Below the pieces are notes generated by a model, which saw only the letters and a program-made list of their open reading frames with translations, ran no database searches and was not told where the DNA came from. A DNA stretch of 64,000 bases from Aptenodytes patagonicus (lineage: Eukaryota > Chordata > Aves > Sphenisciformes > Spheniscidae), in the NCBI RefSeq assembly GCF_965638725.1, contig NC_134950.1:81456657-81520656 (forward strand), in the 5' to 3' direction. The position numbers and the translations under genes were made by a program. This document shows positions 34,401 through 47,800 of the stretch, one piece after another. How positions within the stretch are numbered: the stretch's first letter is position 1; each line of letters begins with the position of its first letter.

Positions 34401-35193
34401 TCAGAAAAAGGATTTGAAGAATGTCATCTGCTACAGTGCTGGGAATTTTTTTCATATTTTCATAGGCAGTTTCAGTTCCCTCATATACTCTCATACAAGG
34501 TATTCTCATGGGAGGGATTGTATTGAAACTTAACATCATGACACGAAACCATGAAAGGGAAATTTTTAGGGTGGAAATAATCTTAAAAATACCCTGACAG
34601 CAAAAGTAATCTAATTTAAATCCTTCAAAAAAGTACAGAAATACCCAAATGCACTAAAAAATGTCCCTGGAAATACGTATGTGTTTAAAAAGGCAGTGAG
34701 TGAGCAAGGCAAGGCAAGGAATAGTAGATGTCAAAATACAGAAGCTGCTCAAAACAAATTGGGAACCCTTCAAATACTGTAATTACAACTCAAGGGAAGC
34801 CTTCAGAAAGGAGTAGATAGAGCATGGGAAATATGAAGGTCATTGGCTAAGAGGGAATTCGGTGAGCTAACCAGAGCGTGGACCAGATTTACACAGATAG
34901 GCACTCGGAGGAGTTGTCAGAAGAGCGTGGGCAGGTTAGCTGTCTGCCTGCCCTTGTCTGCATTCGTCTGAAGTGATAGGTGAGCAATGCCTGTGTAAAT
35001 CTGGCACAGAAACATATCCTTTAAAATAACTTAACTGAAGAAGAAGTATATGCCCAGAACATGATTTCTGTGGAGTAAGGGGAACAATTAATAAGGACCA
35101 TGAGGTTGCTTAGACGTAAAGAATGGAAATGCAGGTCTTCAGCAGTCCCCTGGAAATGCGTGACCAGACCTGCTGCATCCTCCATGCAGGAGG

Positions 35194-35240
35194 ATAGACA
35201 GGTAGTAAGATATAATAATAGACAGGTAGTAAGATATAAT
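35194..35240 (+). repeat. Tandem duplication, 24-bp unit, two copies
   Basis: ATAGACAGGTAGTAAGATAT... is repeated directly at 35194 and 35218, without visible differences. This is a recent local duplication. Confidence 0.85.
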
Positions 35241-38200
35241 TTGTAGTTAGTGTAAAAAGCAGCATGAGCTAACAGATATAACTCTTACTGAAATTGATAG
35301 GTACAGATTTGAAGACCTCATCAACATGAGAAAGTTGCACAAGTTTAGTCTGGTTTCAAGTGATGCAGCTTTTAGAGAAACCAGATGAAGAGTAGTTTCC
35401 TTGAAGAATTTTGACAAATTGCTTAATGCAAAGTGTACAGAACAGGAGGGATGTTTTCAGCCTGATGGTAGCCCAGAAGTAAAGGTCATAGCGATCTTTT
35501 GTTCTAGTTTAAGCAGTGTTTCACGTTAGTATCTTAAATCAAGCATGAGGACTTGCAGAGCTCCTTCAGAGATGCAGGGATGATCCTGGCTACCCAGCTG
35601 AGCACAGGTTGACTCCAGATGTAACAAAATATAGCTGCATTTAGAACCTAATGATAGTCTAACAAGACTGGTTGTCTGGGACATCTGTCATCAAAAATTA
35701 TGACAGATCTATAATGGTGTCTTTAATAGAACATGTCTGTAACACAGGTAAGAAATGTGACCTTGGGATGCCTTACTGCATTTTTCCAGGAGAATCTTTG
35801 AGGTTTATTTCACAGCACACAATGTGACACTGCTAATTCCTTCATCCCATTAGGAAATGAAAACTTACATTCTCATGCAGGAATTACTCAAGAAGGAATA
35901 TTGGCACTAATTTTCTCCCTTAAAGGTTCCTAAGATCCTTTTCCTGAAATTTTATTGAGGCATAAAATGTTCTCCAAAATTCAAGATTTAGATAAAATTG
36001 GGTTTCTTGTAGCTTGGTATTTTAAAAGGGTTATTTGGAAGTAATGCATAAGTATTGTGAATAGGCAACTTCCAACAAAAGTTCCTTTTGATGCCGAAGC
36101 TGCAAAAAAGAGTAGATCTAAAAGAACTTAAGAGGGAGACAGGAACTTCAGAAAAGTCCATGAAGAGCAATTGTCTTCAGAAAAGTCAGGTTTAAATCCT
36201 GCAATAAAGGAGGTGGAAAAAGACAGTGACATTGCTCTCCTCCTTGCTTATGGTGGGACTCAAGACTCCCATGCAGAAGACTTAGGTTTTTAACCGCTGC
36301 CTGATACAGGAAAAGAAAACTCTAGAAGCATCCTGGGACATGAAAAAGAAACTAATTTTTCCTTTTTGCTGTCTATCCCAGCAATCTTGTATCTTCTTAT
36401 AGCAGGAAATGAGCAATTCTTAATAATTTCTTCTGGTTCTGCTTTGCCTCCCTACTGTTGCTCTAAAAGTAAGCGTTGCAGTTCTGGCTTTTCAGCTCCA
36501 TAAAATGGTATCTTGTACAGAGCATTGGTAGTGTCAAAGGTATCTTAAAACTGGACCTCTCCAAAAAGATCTGGGAATTCTCCTTACTGTAAGGACGGCT
36601 GAAGTAACCGCTGGTTGACGTTGCTTGGTGGCTTCACGGTGGCCTCAGTGAAGTGGGCTGTTCTCAGCTCGCTCCCGTGTGGCTTAGTGGTTATTGAGGG
36701 GTGTTCCAGCTGGCCTGGCTTTGGACTGAGAGTCCTCTGAGGCAGAGCCGAGCGTGCTCCTTCTTTCCAGAATATAATCATGTCTGTGGCAGAGTTTGTG
36801 TGACCTGAATACCTGTCAGAGGTATTCACTACTTCTTCCCAGAGAGGAAGAAAGCAGGAACTTCTTTGAAGGGATGGGCACTCAGGTTTCGGTTGTATTT
36901 ACAATTCACCCCTAAGCAGAAACCAACCACAAAAATTGGAGCTCAAAACCTATTTTGGGTATGAATAAGTTTAAAAGGGGTGATTTTAGAGACCCCACAT
37001 CTGGGATGTGGGCAGCATGGCTGTTGCAAATTCGGAATCAGAAGTTGAGAAGCAGAGGGCATCTTCTGCTAGTACGACACTACACAGAGGTTCACAGTCC
37101 CAAAAGCCTTCAGCTGCTGTTCTTGCTGCTTTAGGTTTTCCATGCTGTATCTATATTCATCAGCAGATTTTGTCTTTTTTTTCAGAGGATACGATAAGAC
37201 CAAAACTAAAACATGCTGTAGCTCCATGCTGTTTTGTAGTGGTATTCAGGCACTCATTTTTGAGCTGTTCAATCAGTTTCAGTGTGCATCAACAGATGTA
37301 AAGAATGCGCCACTATATGGAGAACCCCTGCACTGTTTTGATCCCAGCAACTCTACTGATACTTGACATACCAACATACACACTAGTGGAAGTGATTCAT
37401 CTCTGGGCACTGTTGTTCTTCTACCTTCCCCTCCTCAAGGGCTAAGATTTCTAACCTACAGAAAAAAAATTTAGTTTCCAGTAGCACATCTCTGTGAGCC
37501 TAAGGTAGCACAAATGCTTGGCCTGAGGGGTGTTTCAAATCTTTGGGTAAAGACTGCTCCTTGAATTAGGATACTACTCGGTGTAGAAATCGCTTTTCAG
37601 GCCTCATGCCTGTCCTGAAACAAAGTGCATGCCAGTACTGATTCTCAGGAAGAAAATGGAAGTTGAAACAGACAGCACTGCTAAGAAGCATCTGATTGCT
37701 CTGAAAAACTGGGTCCTGCTGAGTTTCAGTAGCCTGTAGGAGCTACTGTGCTTCAAGTACGCTGGGAAAGGAAGCGGGTCCAAAAGCCCCAAAATTCCAA
37801 AATTCTTCAGCTCCAAGCTAAGTACCAGTAAAGCATTGTCCGTACCTCGTCTATCAAGGCTTTAGGTCTCGAGGCAGGGCCTCTGAAGAAGAAAGAATAA
37901 ACATTCCCGTCTCAGGTAGTGGGTTCGGAGCTGTCTGCTAAGAAGCGCCACAGGAGCGGTGGATTCAGGTGCCAGCTGCGAGAGACAGCAGGTCCCCAGT
38001 GCCACATCTTTCAACATCATCAAGAGCTTAACTCTGAGTTCCCTTCACGTCCTTTGGTCCTGCTAGCGCTGGAAGCGGTGATGTGGGCTGTGGCTCTCGG
38101 AGGACCAGAGTCAGTGCTGCCAGGTGAAAAGGCAGGGATGGGGACACCCACCCCCTCATCGGGTAGTGCCCTTCTCAGAGATGTGGGACTTGCTTGTTTT

Positions 38201-41200
38201 TCACCCAGTCTGGCTTGTTGCTGGGTTTCAGGGGACATTTCAAAAAGGGTTTTGAAATATGTATTAACGTTCGCTTTTGTGTGTGACACAGGAACCACTT
38301 CTTGTCATATGAATTTTAGTCACGTGGTCTTGTGTGTGTTCTTGGGAATAATATAAACTATGAAAGTAAATACTAACAAATGTTGAACAAGGAGTACAAG
38401 TAATCAAAATATCTATTTGGATCTATCCAGACATTTCTGCAGGTACTATTATGTTCAAAATCTGTTCTACTACTCAAGAAGAGAGAGACTGAACGATAAA
38501 AAAACCAAAGCCCTGTTATACATTTTGGTAACGATTGCTGTGTAACAGAGACCAACAAAAATCAGGTGATTTATTGTAATACGGTTATGTGTTGGTAGTA
38601 CTTCATCTTCACAGAGGAGAACTATAGTGACACCGAGTAGTAACCCTTGTATGACTTTACAGGTTGCTTCGTGCCAGAGGAGCCTAATGTGCATCAAGTT
38701 TATTTTAAATTGCATTCCACTAAAACACATTTTTCTTCCTCTAAAGAAAAGTGATACATGATGACCAACTAAAATTCACCGATAATTTTGAAATAAAGAT
38801 TGATTTGGAAAGCGTCAGCAGCTTTTACTTGTAGAAAATCCCACTAGATGAGCACGGGCTGTGTGTGCATTGCCAGGGGAAACCATCTCTGGCACGAGAG
38901 CACGTGTGCGGCTCAGCTCACGTTCACCCTACTCAGAGTTAGCCTCTCTGGAGTGGACCAATGATGTGCACACAGCCAGCGCTTGGTCGGGGTTTTCTCT
39001 GAATCCCAAGTGGTTCTCCCAATTCGTCATTTGTTTTTAGGCTTTTCAGTTCAGAGTGCCCAAACTAGCATCGTTTGTTCTGTTACAGTTTTGGAAATAA
39101 TTAACTATGCCGATACTAAAATTGGTATAATACCTATTTGCACATGCTCTATACTTATTTCAGATATGACAAGATAGCTTTCAAGTAGGATGACATAGAC
39201 AATATGATGCTCCAGTTTTTCCCAAATTGGTGTTTTTGTCATTAATTTCGGTACCTTTTCCAGTTCTTATACTTTGTTTATACAGGTTATTCTGTTCTGG
39301 GTAGTTTTTTAGCAATTGACATAAACAGTATATTGCCGGCTAACAATTTTTCTGCATATTCTTCCTATATTGTCTGTCATTGCACTGTGGAATTAGGTTT
39401 AACTTTTGTGACTGAGGTAGAGTTGCACAAAGGCCACTTACTAAAAACTGCTGGTAGATTTTTTAAATAGAAAAGAAAATCTCTGGAGGATGTGAAAGCA
39501 ATGAAGAACTCCCACAGGCTTTACTGGAGACAGGAGTTCCCCTTTAATGTTTTCATAAATGACGTTTTTCTCAGAAGGTTACCCTTTTAAATTATTTAAA
39601 ATGTTATGCCACATAGGTTTGAATTTACCCATTTCTAAGGGTTCTTTCATTAAAAACAAAAAAGGAAGCCCTCCAACCTGGGCTAAATATAATCCTGGAG
39701 CATACCCAGTGTGTCACAATAAGAAATAATTAAGTACCGTAGGAAGAGGATGGTTGTCACAGAGTCTGTGGTTGCACATCTGGCAGTGAATTAGCAATTC
39801 AAATTGTATCCACTGTGGGAAAAACCCACAATGTGGAAATAGTTCCCATTTTTCAATTCTATTATTTTCTATTATGTCTGTTAAATTCCACAGGGAGCAA
39901 TTTGAAAGCAAGCTGATGCAAAACGGGAATGACTCACGGTTGGGCTTTTGTTGCTTCACATGTTTCGGATGTATAACGTTTTGAGCCTGATCCTGTAATA
40001 CCCTCTCACATATGTGGGTTTGGGTTTTTTTCGTGTTTTGCCTCTTTGCCTCTTAGTACATGAGGCCCCGTCTTTGGGACAGCCTGGTGTAGACAGACCG
40101 ACTGCTGATGATGAGAGACGCTGGAAGAGAGACATTGGAAGTCGGTAGGGTACTTCTGCATATCTGGAATCTGGAAGTATCACATGAGTTGGATAAAGGT
40201 TTCAAGAAAAGGCAGAGTCAAAGCTCAGGTCCATAAAGGAGTTCATTTAAAATATTTTTCTTTCTACAGAGAAAGATTTTCTATAAAGAGCATGAAATAG
40301 CAATAGATTGTTAGACAAAGAGTATAGAGTAACAAGTATTGGCCATTTTGGGGAAATGAAATACCACAAATATTAATGAAACCTTAGCGTTTAGATGTAC
40401 AGAGCTCTTCTGAGCTGGTAAAAAATGCAAACACAGTAGAAGAGTTTTCTGGTTATGCTGAGACAAGCTGTACTGCATAGTAAATGCCTAGATGCACAGA
40501 GCAACGGCAGCCAGAGGAAACCTTTGGCTGGGAAGCAACAGGTTATTTTCCCTGCCGTGCTGCAGGCACTTCGTCACCACTGTGTTAGGCGAGTCCTGTC
40601 TGCACGGGAGGCTGGGCAGCGTAACCGTGTCAGAGACGCTGCTCTGCGGCGCTGCTTCAGCAGAGCTTCCTGTGCGGGAACGCCAGCTTGGAATAAAAGC
40701 TGCATCGTTCCTGGAGGGCAACCCGGTCGGTGGTTTGAGGGGGGAGTAAAACCGTCTGCCATTTCATGGGTGACAGGGAAAGAAAACATTTCACTTCAAG
40801 GTCCCTGGGAACGGAATGAAAGCGTCTTCCTCGTACCCCAGGGACAGAAAATCAGTGCAATCCCCCAGGCAGAGTCTGTCCCGCAGCCTGCAAGTGGTGG
40901 CTGTGCGGAAAGGCTCGGGCAGCTCTGGGGTCCCCCGTTAACTTCCTGCCAGCACCGGCCAGAGGGACGGATGCCACGCCGGGCTGCATCCTGCCGCCAC
41001 TTACTTAGGGTGGGACTGAATCTTCCTTGCCACCTATTTATAATGTATGGAAAGGAGGCTCTTGTTCGTTGTGCTTTGTTTTGTTTTACTGCTCTGCTGC
41101 TGTACAGGCCGTGGGCATTTCCCAGCCTGGAAAATTCTTCCTCTCCTGAGGATGCAACAGGGATGCCCGTGCGTGAAGATACTCATGAGCAGAACTGCTT

Positions 41201-41226
41201 GTGGAATACGAACCTGAACTGAGTAC

Positions 41227-41814
41227 TAGGTTGTCGTGGTTTAACCTCAGTCGGCAGCTGAGCACCACACAGCCTCTGGCTCACTCTCTCCCACTGCCCC
41301 AGTGGGATGGGGGAGGGAATCGGAAGAGTAAAAGTGACAAAACTCTTGGGTTGAGATAAGAACAGTTTAATAATGGAATAATAATAATAATAATAGTAAT
41401 AATAATAATAATAATAGTAATAGCATATACAAAGCAAGTGATGCACAATGCAATTGCTCACCGCCTGCTGACCGATGCCCAGCCAGTTCCTGAGCAGCGG
41501 TCAGCCCCCCACCTGGCCAACTCCCCCCAGTTTATATACTGAGCATGACGTCACACGGTATGGAACATCCCTTTGGCCAGTTTGGGTCAGCTGTCCTGGC
41601 TGTGCCCCCTCCCAGCTCCTTGTGCACCTCCAGCCTTCTCAGTCGGTAGAGCATGGGGAGCTGACAAGTCCTTGACCAGTGTAAGCACTACCTAGCAACA
41701 ACTAAAACATCGGTGTGTTACCAACATTGTTCTCATGCTAAATCCAAAACACGGCACTGTACCAGCTACTAGGAAGGAAATTAACTCTATCCCAGCTGAA
41801 ACCAGGACATAGGT
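41227..41814 (-). mobile_element. Solo ERVL LTR with 5-bp target duplication
   Basis: The LTR proper is 41232-41809 (578 bp). On the minus strand it begins TGTCCTGGTTTCAGCTGGGA and ends in TTAAACCACGACA, the well-known avian ERVL-type LTR. It is flanked by TAGGT at 41227-41231 and TAGGT at 41810-41814, proving insertion followed by LTR-LTR recombination. It has a TATA element (TTTATATA on +, 41531-41538), a perfect palindromic CRE (TGACGTCA, 41546-41553), and an ATTAAA polyadenylation signal on the minus strand near 41366. An AAT-type microsatellite (about 41378-41423) lies in the R/U5 part. It sits antisense to ANKRD33B in the presumed intron. Confidence 0.95.
41531..41553 (-). promoter_or_regulatory. 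TATA box and CRE of the solo ERVL LTR
   Basis: TATATAAA on the minus strand at 41531-41538, preceded by TGACGTCA at 41546-41553. The same pair is kept in the other LTR (60065-60087), so both copies retain the core promoter elements. Confidence 0.7.
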
Positions 41815-44800
41815 ACATGATAATCTTGTTAGTACCTTACTTGAATTAAAATAGCATGTATGCAGTTTACTGAATTCAGATGTCTCGGTGCATTTACAAT
41901 GCTTATCTCCATACAAGTTCCCGTGAAGTGTATTGGATCCATTACATATATGTGGAAAACTCCCTGCAAAAGCAAGATAATTAAATCTGACAGGCAAGAG
42001 CTCCCTCACCAAATCACACCTGTTGCAATAAATAGAGTTGCCTGAAGACTTTGAAAAAGTTGCTTTTGAATTTTAAAAATATAAGCAGATACCGCAGTCC
42101 TTTCCCAGCATACATTACCTCCCAATCATCCTGTTAGTGATATGACATGAAGGAAACACTGAAATATTTAATACTCTATGAGACATTTTAGAAGCAGTAA
42201 GCAATATAAGCATCCCAGGACAAAAAGAAAGAAAGAAAGAAAAGAAAGAGACATGGTGAATAAATGTCAGCCTTTCTCTTAAAATTTATCACCCAAATTA
42301 TTTTTCTCTAAGATACAAGATTGTGAAATGCCTTTCACTTACTATTGTCGTTTTATCTTTCTGTGGACATTTTTAGCTTGACCTAGTTTATGCTTATTAC
42401 AGTCAGTGCAGTTGATCTATGATCAGAGGCTCCAATCACAGATGGGTGCAGGTGGAGCTGCAGTATTTTGCTCTGCAGCTACGTGATTGTTATCGTGCCA
42501 GATCACAAACCTACAGTGAATGGATCGTCCTCTAAGGATCTGAGTTCAAATAAGAAAAAAATAATTACCTGGAGGTTTCTAGTAAGGTGATGCTGTTCCC
42601 CAGTGTGTCTCATATCTCTCATCTAGCACTCTTTTCTGCTGTCATTAAAGCTATGAAATCCCCTAGCTACCAGGTGTCATCAAAAAATACTATGATCTTT
42701 TGTTGCAGTTTTAGTACTTGACGCTAGATCAATAGAAACTCCTACCCTCTTGTACTAGGTCCACGAATCAGTCACCCTATTAGACATAGACAGTGACTGT
42801 GTGGCAAAACAGATTAACATTGCCGACTAACTGGCATAAATATGTGTGATCCTTGTGATGAATGTCGCAGAGAGGAAGGATGTTAAAAACATGGGGTCTC
42901 CTTTGGTATCGGTGCAAAGGAAGAGCGACTCCACCGCGGGCTGTGGCAGTGCGGGAGCAGGAGCGCAGTACCCGGGGCACAGGCGCCGAACCCGCAGGCA
43001 CACGCTCGCGTTGCTGCTTCCAGCTCAGGTCCCGGCTGCTGGAGCAGAGGGTAACGCGCTACACCTGCTCGTAAGGCCACATCCGTGGATATTAAATAGT
43101 TATGTGAAAAGTTCACTCTGCATCACTCTTACGCATGCTTTACCGACGTAGTACATCTCCCCAGCAGAGTGAAGTGAGGGCTGCTGGCTTCACGCTGGAC
43201 TGCTTACAGGGAAAACCAGCCACTGCATTTAAAGATTTCATCATCTAGCTCTCTTATACTGCCATTATTATTTGGACAAGTTGAGTGTGCAGAAAAGTAC
43301 AGTTCACAATTCTGTAATTAGTATCATTTGTAAACTAGTTTACTGTCATTCACCTGCCAGTCTGCAGCGTTTGAAATTTTAGGTCAAATAAATGGAATAA
43401 AATTAATGTTTTGAGAATTTTAAAATAATAAGAATTCACTGTTTTGAGAATTTTTAAAAAAATCAGTACTAGTGTTTCTGTAATGCAAAACAGTAATTGT
43501 AATTGCATTTGGTGAGTTTAATGTGTATATTGGCCCTTCTTTTCTGTTTACCCCTTGCCATCCACAAAACACATTCCTCTGGGGAGGAAGTTTTTTAAAT
43601 AGTGCTTAGGTACCCAGTTCAGACTTTGAATACCTGTCTAAAAATACCGTATTTTCCACTTCCTCATGTAATTTCTATTTCTAGTACGGTGATTGCATCA
43701 GTTCTGATTTATCACTAAATTGTTAGTGTGTGTCTTATAGGGAATAAGAATTACAGCAAAGCCTGTATGATTTGGCAGTTTATCAGTCACAGGGGAAAGG
43801 GCAAGGGAAGATTGTTCGTGTGATATAAAAACTAACAAAAACATTGAAATATTGTCATCATTAATTTCACAAACTTGCTTCTCTTCCTTCCCACAGTCAT
43901 GTCCTGTTGTTCCCTTTCAGATTTTAAGGTCTTCAGGGAGTGCATCTGGAAAGACTCTACCTCATTATTGGCACTACTGCAATCGATAATATTCCAAAAT
44001 ACATGATTTTGAAGTCTACCTGTGTTCGCTGGACTTTTAAGATTATTACTACAAAGCAATATCAATTAGTATAATCGTGTTATTTACAACAATTCTACTG
44101 TGCAAATATCCAATATGAGATTTACAAACATTAAGGAGAAGGTGGTGAATTTTGTCTGTAGGATTTTGATACTAATGTTAGCTACATCAGTTATTTGCAG
44201 CAAACCTTCATTTTGGATATTTGCTGTTGTTTGTCTCTTTCCAGGGGTGGATTGAAGGAGTTGGACTCTGAAGGTAACAGGAAACATCCTGCCCATAATT
44301 TTAAGGTAGAAATACAAAGATCAGACCTTCTGCTCTTAAAAATATTGCAGTATTACCAAGTAGCATTCTCTCATTTTGTGTCAGAGAAATAGAAAAACAA
44401 CTGCAAACACTTAGCAAAACATTTGAAAATTATCTCTTTTAGGGGAAAACCTGTTACTGCTTCCAGGTGCCTGAAAACTGAGGGAGAAAAACATAAGTTT
44501 TACCATTCTTCCACTGCTACTCTGTGATCTTTTTAGCTAATAGAGACATAGAATTCTTAGAAATCTGGAATAAGAAGCTGCAACATTTGGTCAGTAATTG
44601 TAAACCCTCTAAATATGTTAGCCTCCACTCCTCATGGAAAAGAAAAGAAAAGAAAAAAACCCCACCCCAGTATATTCTGAGATCATGAGAAAGAAGTTGT
44701 GCCTGATGAACTGTTAAGTGGAAGGTGATGTTGTTCATCATCAATACTTGTTCATATTTTCTGGTTTCCATTTCATTTCACTTCTGTAAAATTTTGCCTT

Positions 44801-47800
44801 TCTCATCAATACAAGTGAAGGAAGATCTTAACAAACCTTCCTGTGGTTTTTACTACGCTGCAGCTTTTCTGCACAGACCTAAGTCACCTTATTTCCTATT
44901 GAATTAAAAATAAAAGCCAGTGGAAACTGACAGCTTCAGAGCCTATCTCCAGACCAAGGCATTTCAAAAGAGTGATGAAAATTTTAGTAGAAGTGATAGG
45001 GAAACCAGAAATTACTTAGAAAATTGATTATATATTCTCTGAAAAGATTTTAAATCTCTCTAAGCTTACTGGAGTTCTTGTCCTTAAGCAAATATTTAGG
45101 CCAGAGATACCTGACGCAGAAAAGCACGTACTGATGAGGTTCCTCATGCCACAATTTAATATGAATGAATGAAGATATATGGCAAGTAAAATGCTATTAA
45201 ATCAGTAATTTTCAAATCTGGGTGTAAAAGCTATTTTCCTTGTACATGAACTTAAAAAAGAGAAGGAAATTATAAGTTGTCAGTCTTCCAATAGAGGCAA
45301 GACCTTGATATTTCCTCCCTGTGCTTTCTAATATCCAGCTGAGTAGGATAAGTTAGCACAGACTTTAAGGGGGGGTGGGAACCTGGCTCAAAAATAGAAG
45401 GGATCATAACCTGAAAAAGAGTCGTCTTTGAAATCATTAAGGTACACATCTATTTCAGTTTACTGCTCCTGTATGAGTCATTGCTGTTGTGTAGCTAATG
45501 CGATTTCATCTGACCTGTCTGTCCTTCCTGAGGTGTGGAAGGGGTTTTTGGTTCTCGCTTGGCAGTGTCGGGCACAGTCTGGTGGACTTCTGTAGCAAGC
45601 AGAAAGTTTTCTGTGAAATAAAGGGCTCAGAGGCTTTGAAGTCGACATAGTTAGCATATCATTTCTTGCCTTTTCAGAACTGAAAGTGTTGGTTGTACAT
45701 TTCTTTGGCAAAAGAACAGGGCGGGAGTGTCAGTCCTAGGAAGCGAGATGTTCAGCACTGGGTGATAAAATGCACATTAGAGGAATCAAAAAAGTGTGGA
45801 ACAGAAAGTATAGACCTCAGTGCATTTGCTTCTGGAGATTATGGCTGAAGAAACAGCACCTGTGTAGATTTGGTGGTAATGAAGGACAGTGGTTTTTTGC
45901 CCCCGAGTCCTGTGTCCATCCACAGGGCAAGAGAGGAGCAAGCTTTGGCAGTGTCTTGTGCTGCTGGTGTGCGTAAGCTCAGCTCTGTGGGGAGCTCTGT
46001 GTGGAGCTGGGAGGTTTAATGCTGCTGAGATTGACTGTTCTCAGACCATGCACAGATGGATTTAAGGATGCTCCTAAGGGTCTGCTGCTGAAGGAGGACA
46101 GCTAGGGCTCCACATACTCAGTTATGATGAAACAAAAAGAAGCCAAATGACAGAAAGCTGTAGAGGAAATATTTGCCACTTAGCATCTTGATTGTGGTTG
46201 GGTATATTTAATCATCAATCAACTCCAAAAATGCCAGTCTTCTGGTTTTGCCTCAGCATCCTGCAAAACTGCTTGATTTGTCCACGAGTGTGGCCTGTGA
46301 GTGATTGTTAAATGAACAAGGACTAACTTTATAAAAATGACTGTTATTCATTTATGGGGTGCAAATGTAATTATTTTGTTCAGTGTAATGTATGTAATAA
46401 GGCTACACAGCTGAAAATTTACATTAAGAATGTCATACATTGCTAATAACAAAACACCAAATTTATAATGGAATATTTAGTTGCACCAACACATACTATC
46501 TTCCTTTTAAATGCAGAAATACCTCTTCATCCCAGCTTTTTGTTCTCATTATTCCTGTTTATTGCTAACCACCCTATGCTTATCCAATGATGGGAGAGTT
46601 TCCTTCTCTATCATGTTCTTCATCATTATGAAATAGAAAAATTGCACAAATATTAATGGAATCTTCTTTGCAATATTTCTTCACAGTAAATGTGTTTCTT
46701 CGCTTCCATTTCTTAGCAAATTCCAGTGCTTTGGAGTTGGGCACCACAAAAATGAAGAAAATTGTGTTTACAGATCATGTCTATACTATTTTAATGGACA
46801 AGTGTCTCTAAGCAACCAAGTCTATTTCAGTCTAAGGTCCTCATTTACCATCTAGGAATCTCTGTATGGCATAGCTTTGTTTATACCTTTAGTAGAAGTA
46901 CACGTCCAGTTTTCTGAGCTTGCCAACTTTTTTGCTTAGATGGAGCTTTCTAACAGCAACAGATCAGCCATGACAGCTTGTGTGGCCTAATGCCATACTG
47001 AGCTGATGGGAAGTATCCTCCTGTAACAGAAAAACAGAAAATCCTGGACAGCAACACAGACAGCTGATGGATAGGCAGGCCCATTTGCTAATTCCTAATT
47101 TTTTCAAGACATGAATAATATGGCTGTGGCTAAATGCTTAGTTATGTGAAAGTGCTAGTCCAATAATTGCTATGATGTTTGGCCAACATTGAATGCAATA
47201 GGATATAGTCTTCTTGTGAACAGTAATAGCTGTCACAAACTGAGATGGAATGTGTCAGGTAGCCAATATTTTTCTGTATCCTTTTATTTTATATAAAGGT
47301 ATTTATTTACAAATCTTCAGCTGGAGAGATTAGAGAGCTCCTGTGATTAGTCTTGGGCATAAGAACATGTTTATTTTCTTTTATAAGCTGTATGGCTTGC
47401 AGCCAGTGAAGCAAAAAAAATCATTTTTTTTTAGGATGTGGTTTCCAACTGTACATTGAAAATTCCCTATAAACCAGATATCTTTTTTTTTTCTCCAGGG
47501 GACTGGAGCATCATTCAAAGGTCCCTTGGTATGTTCAGATACCGTTCTCATTAGTGAGCTTCTATCAACAAAAATGCCATCCTGCAGTCAAGCAATGTCT
47601 TGAAGTACCAAAAGACTCTATGCCAGACTGCTGTAATTCTTCGGCTGCTGTGAGGCACGGAGACATGTCAAGCTCACTGCAAACAGCTCTGAAAAACCTC
47701 CATCAGATGTGTTTGGTACATACTGCTTTTTTTGTAGCATGTTTCTTTTCAGCATGAGGTGTTCCTTTGTTAAGAAAACTGTTTTAAATGTCTACTATTT

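Larger units (their letters stand above)
28544..41231 (+). other. ANKRD33B: Presumed intron 1 of ANKRD33B, first part
   Basis: No second ankyrin exon is visible. The stretch is AT-rich with T runs (29050-29062, 31275-31289). It contains the inverted poly(A)-ended pair (30251-31473), a 24-bp tandem duplication at 35194-35240 and an unexplained 256-codon open frame at 40455-41222 (see findings). Intron status assumes the gene continues to the right on the + strand. Confidence 0.6.

Noticed and set aside
36640..36710. tRNA-like A box (TGGCTTAGTGG)
   Set aside because: No matching B box or cloverleaf follows; at most a tRNA-derived SINE fragment, not supportable.
41183..41461. Minus ORF with a long tyrosine run
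   Set aside because: It is the AAT-type microsatellite inside the ERVL LTR read as TAT codons; not a gene.
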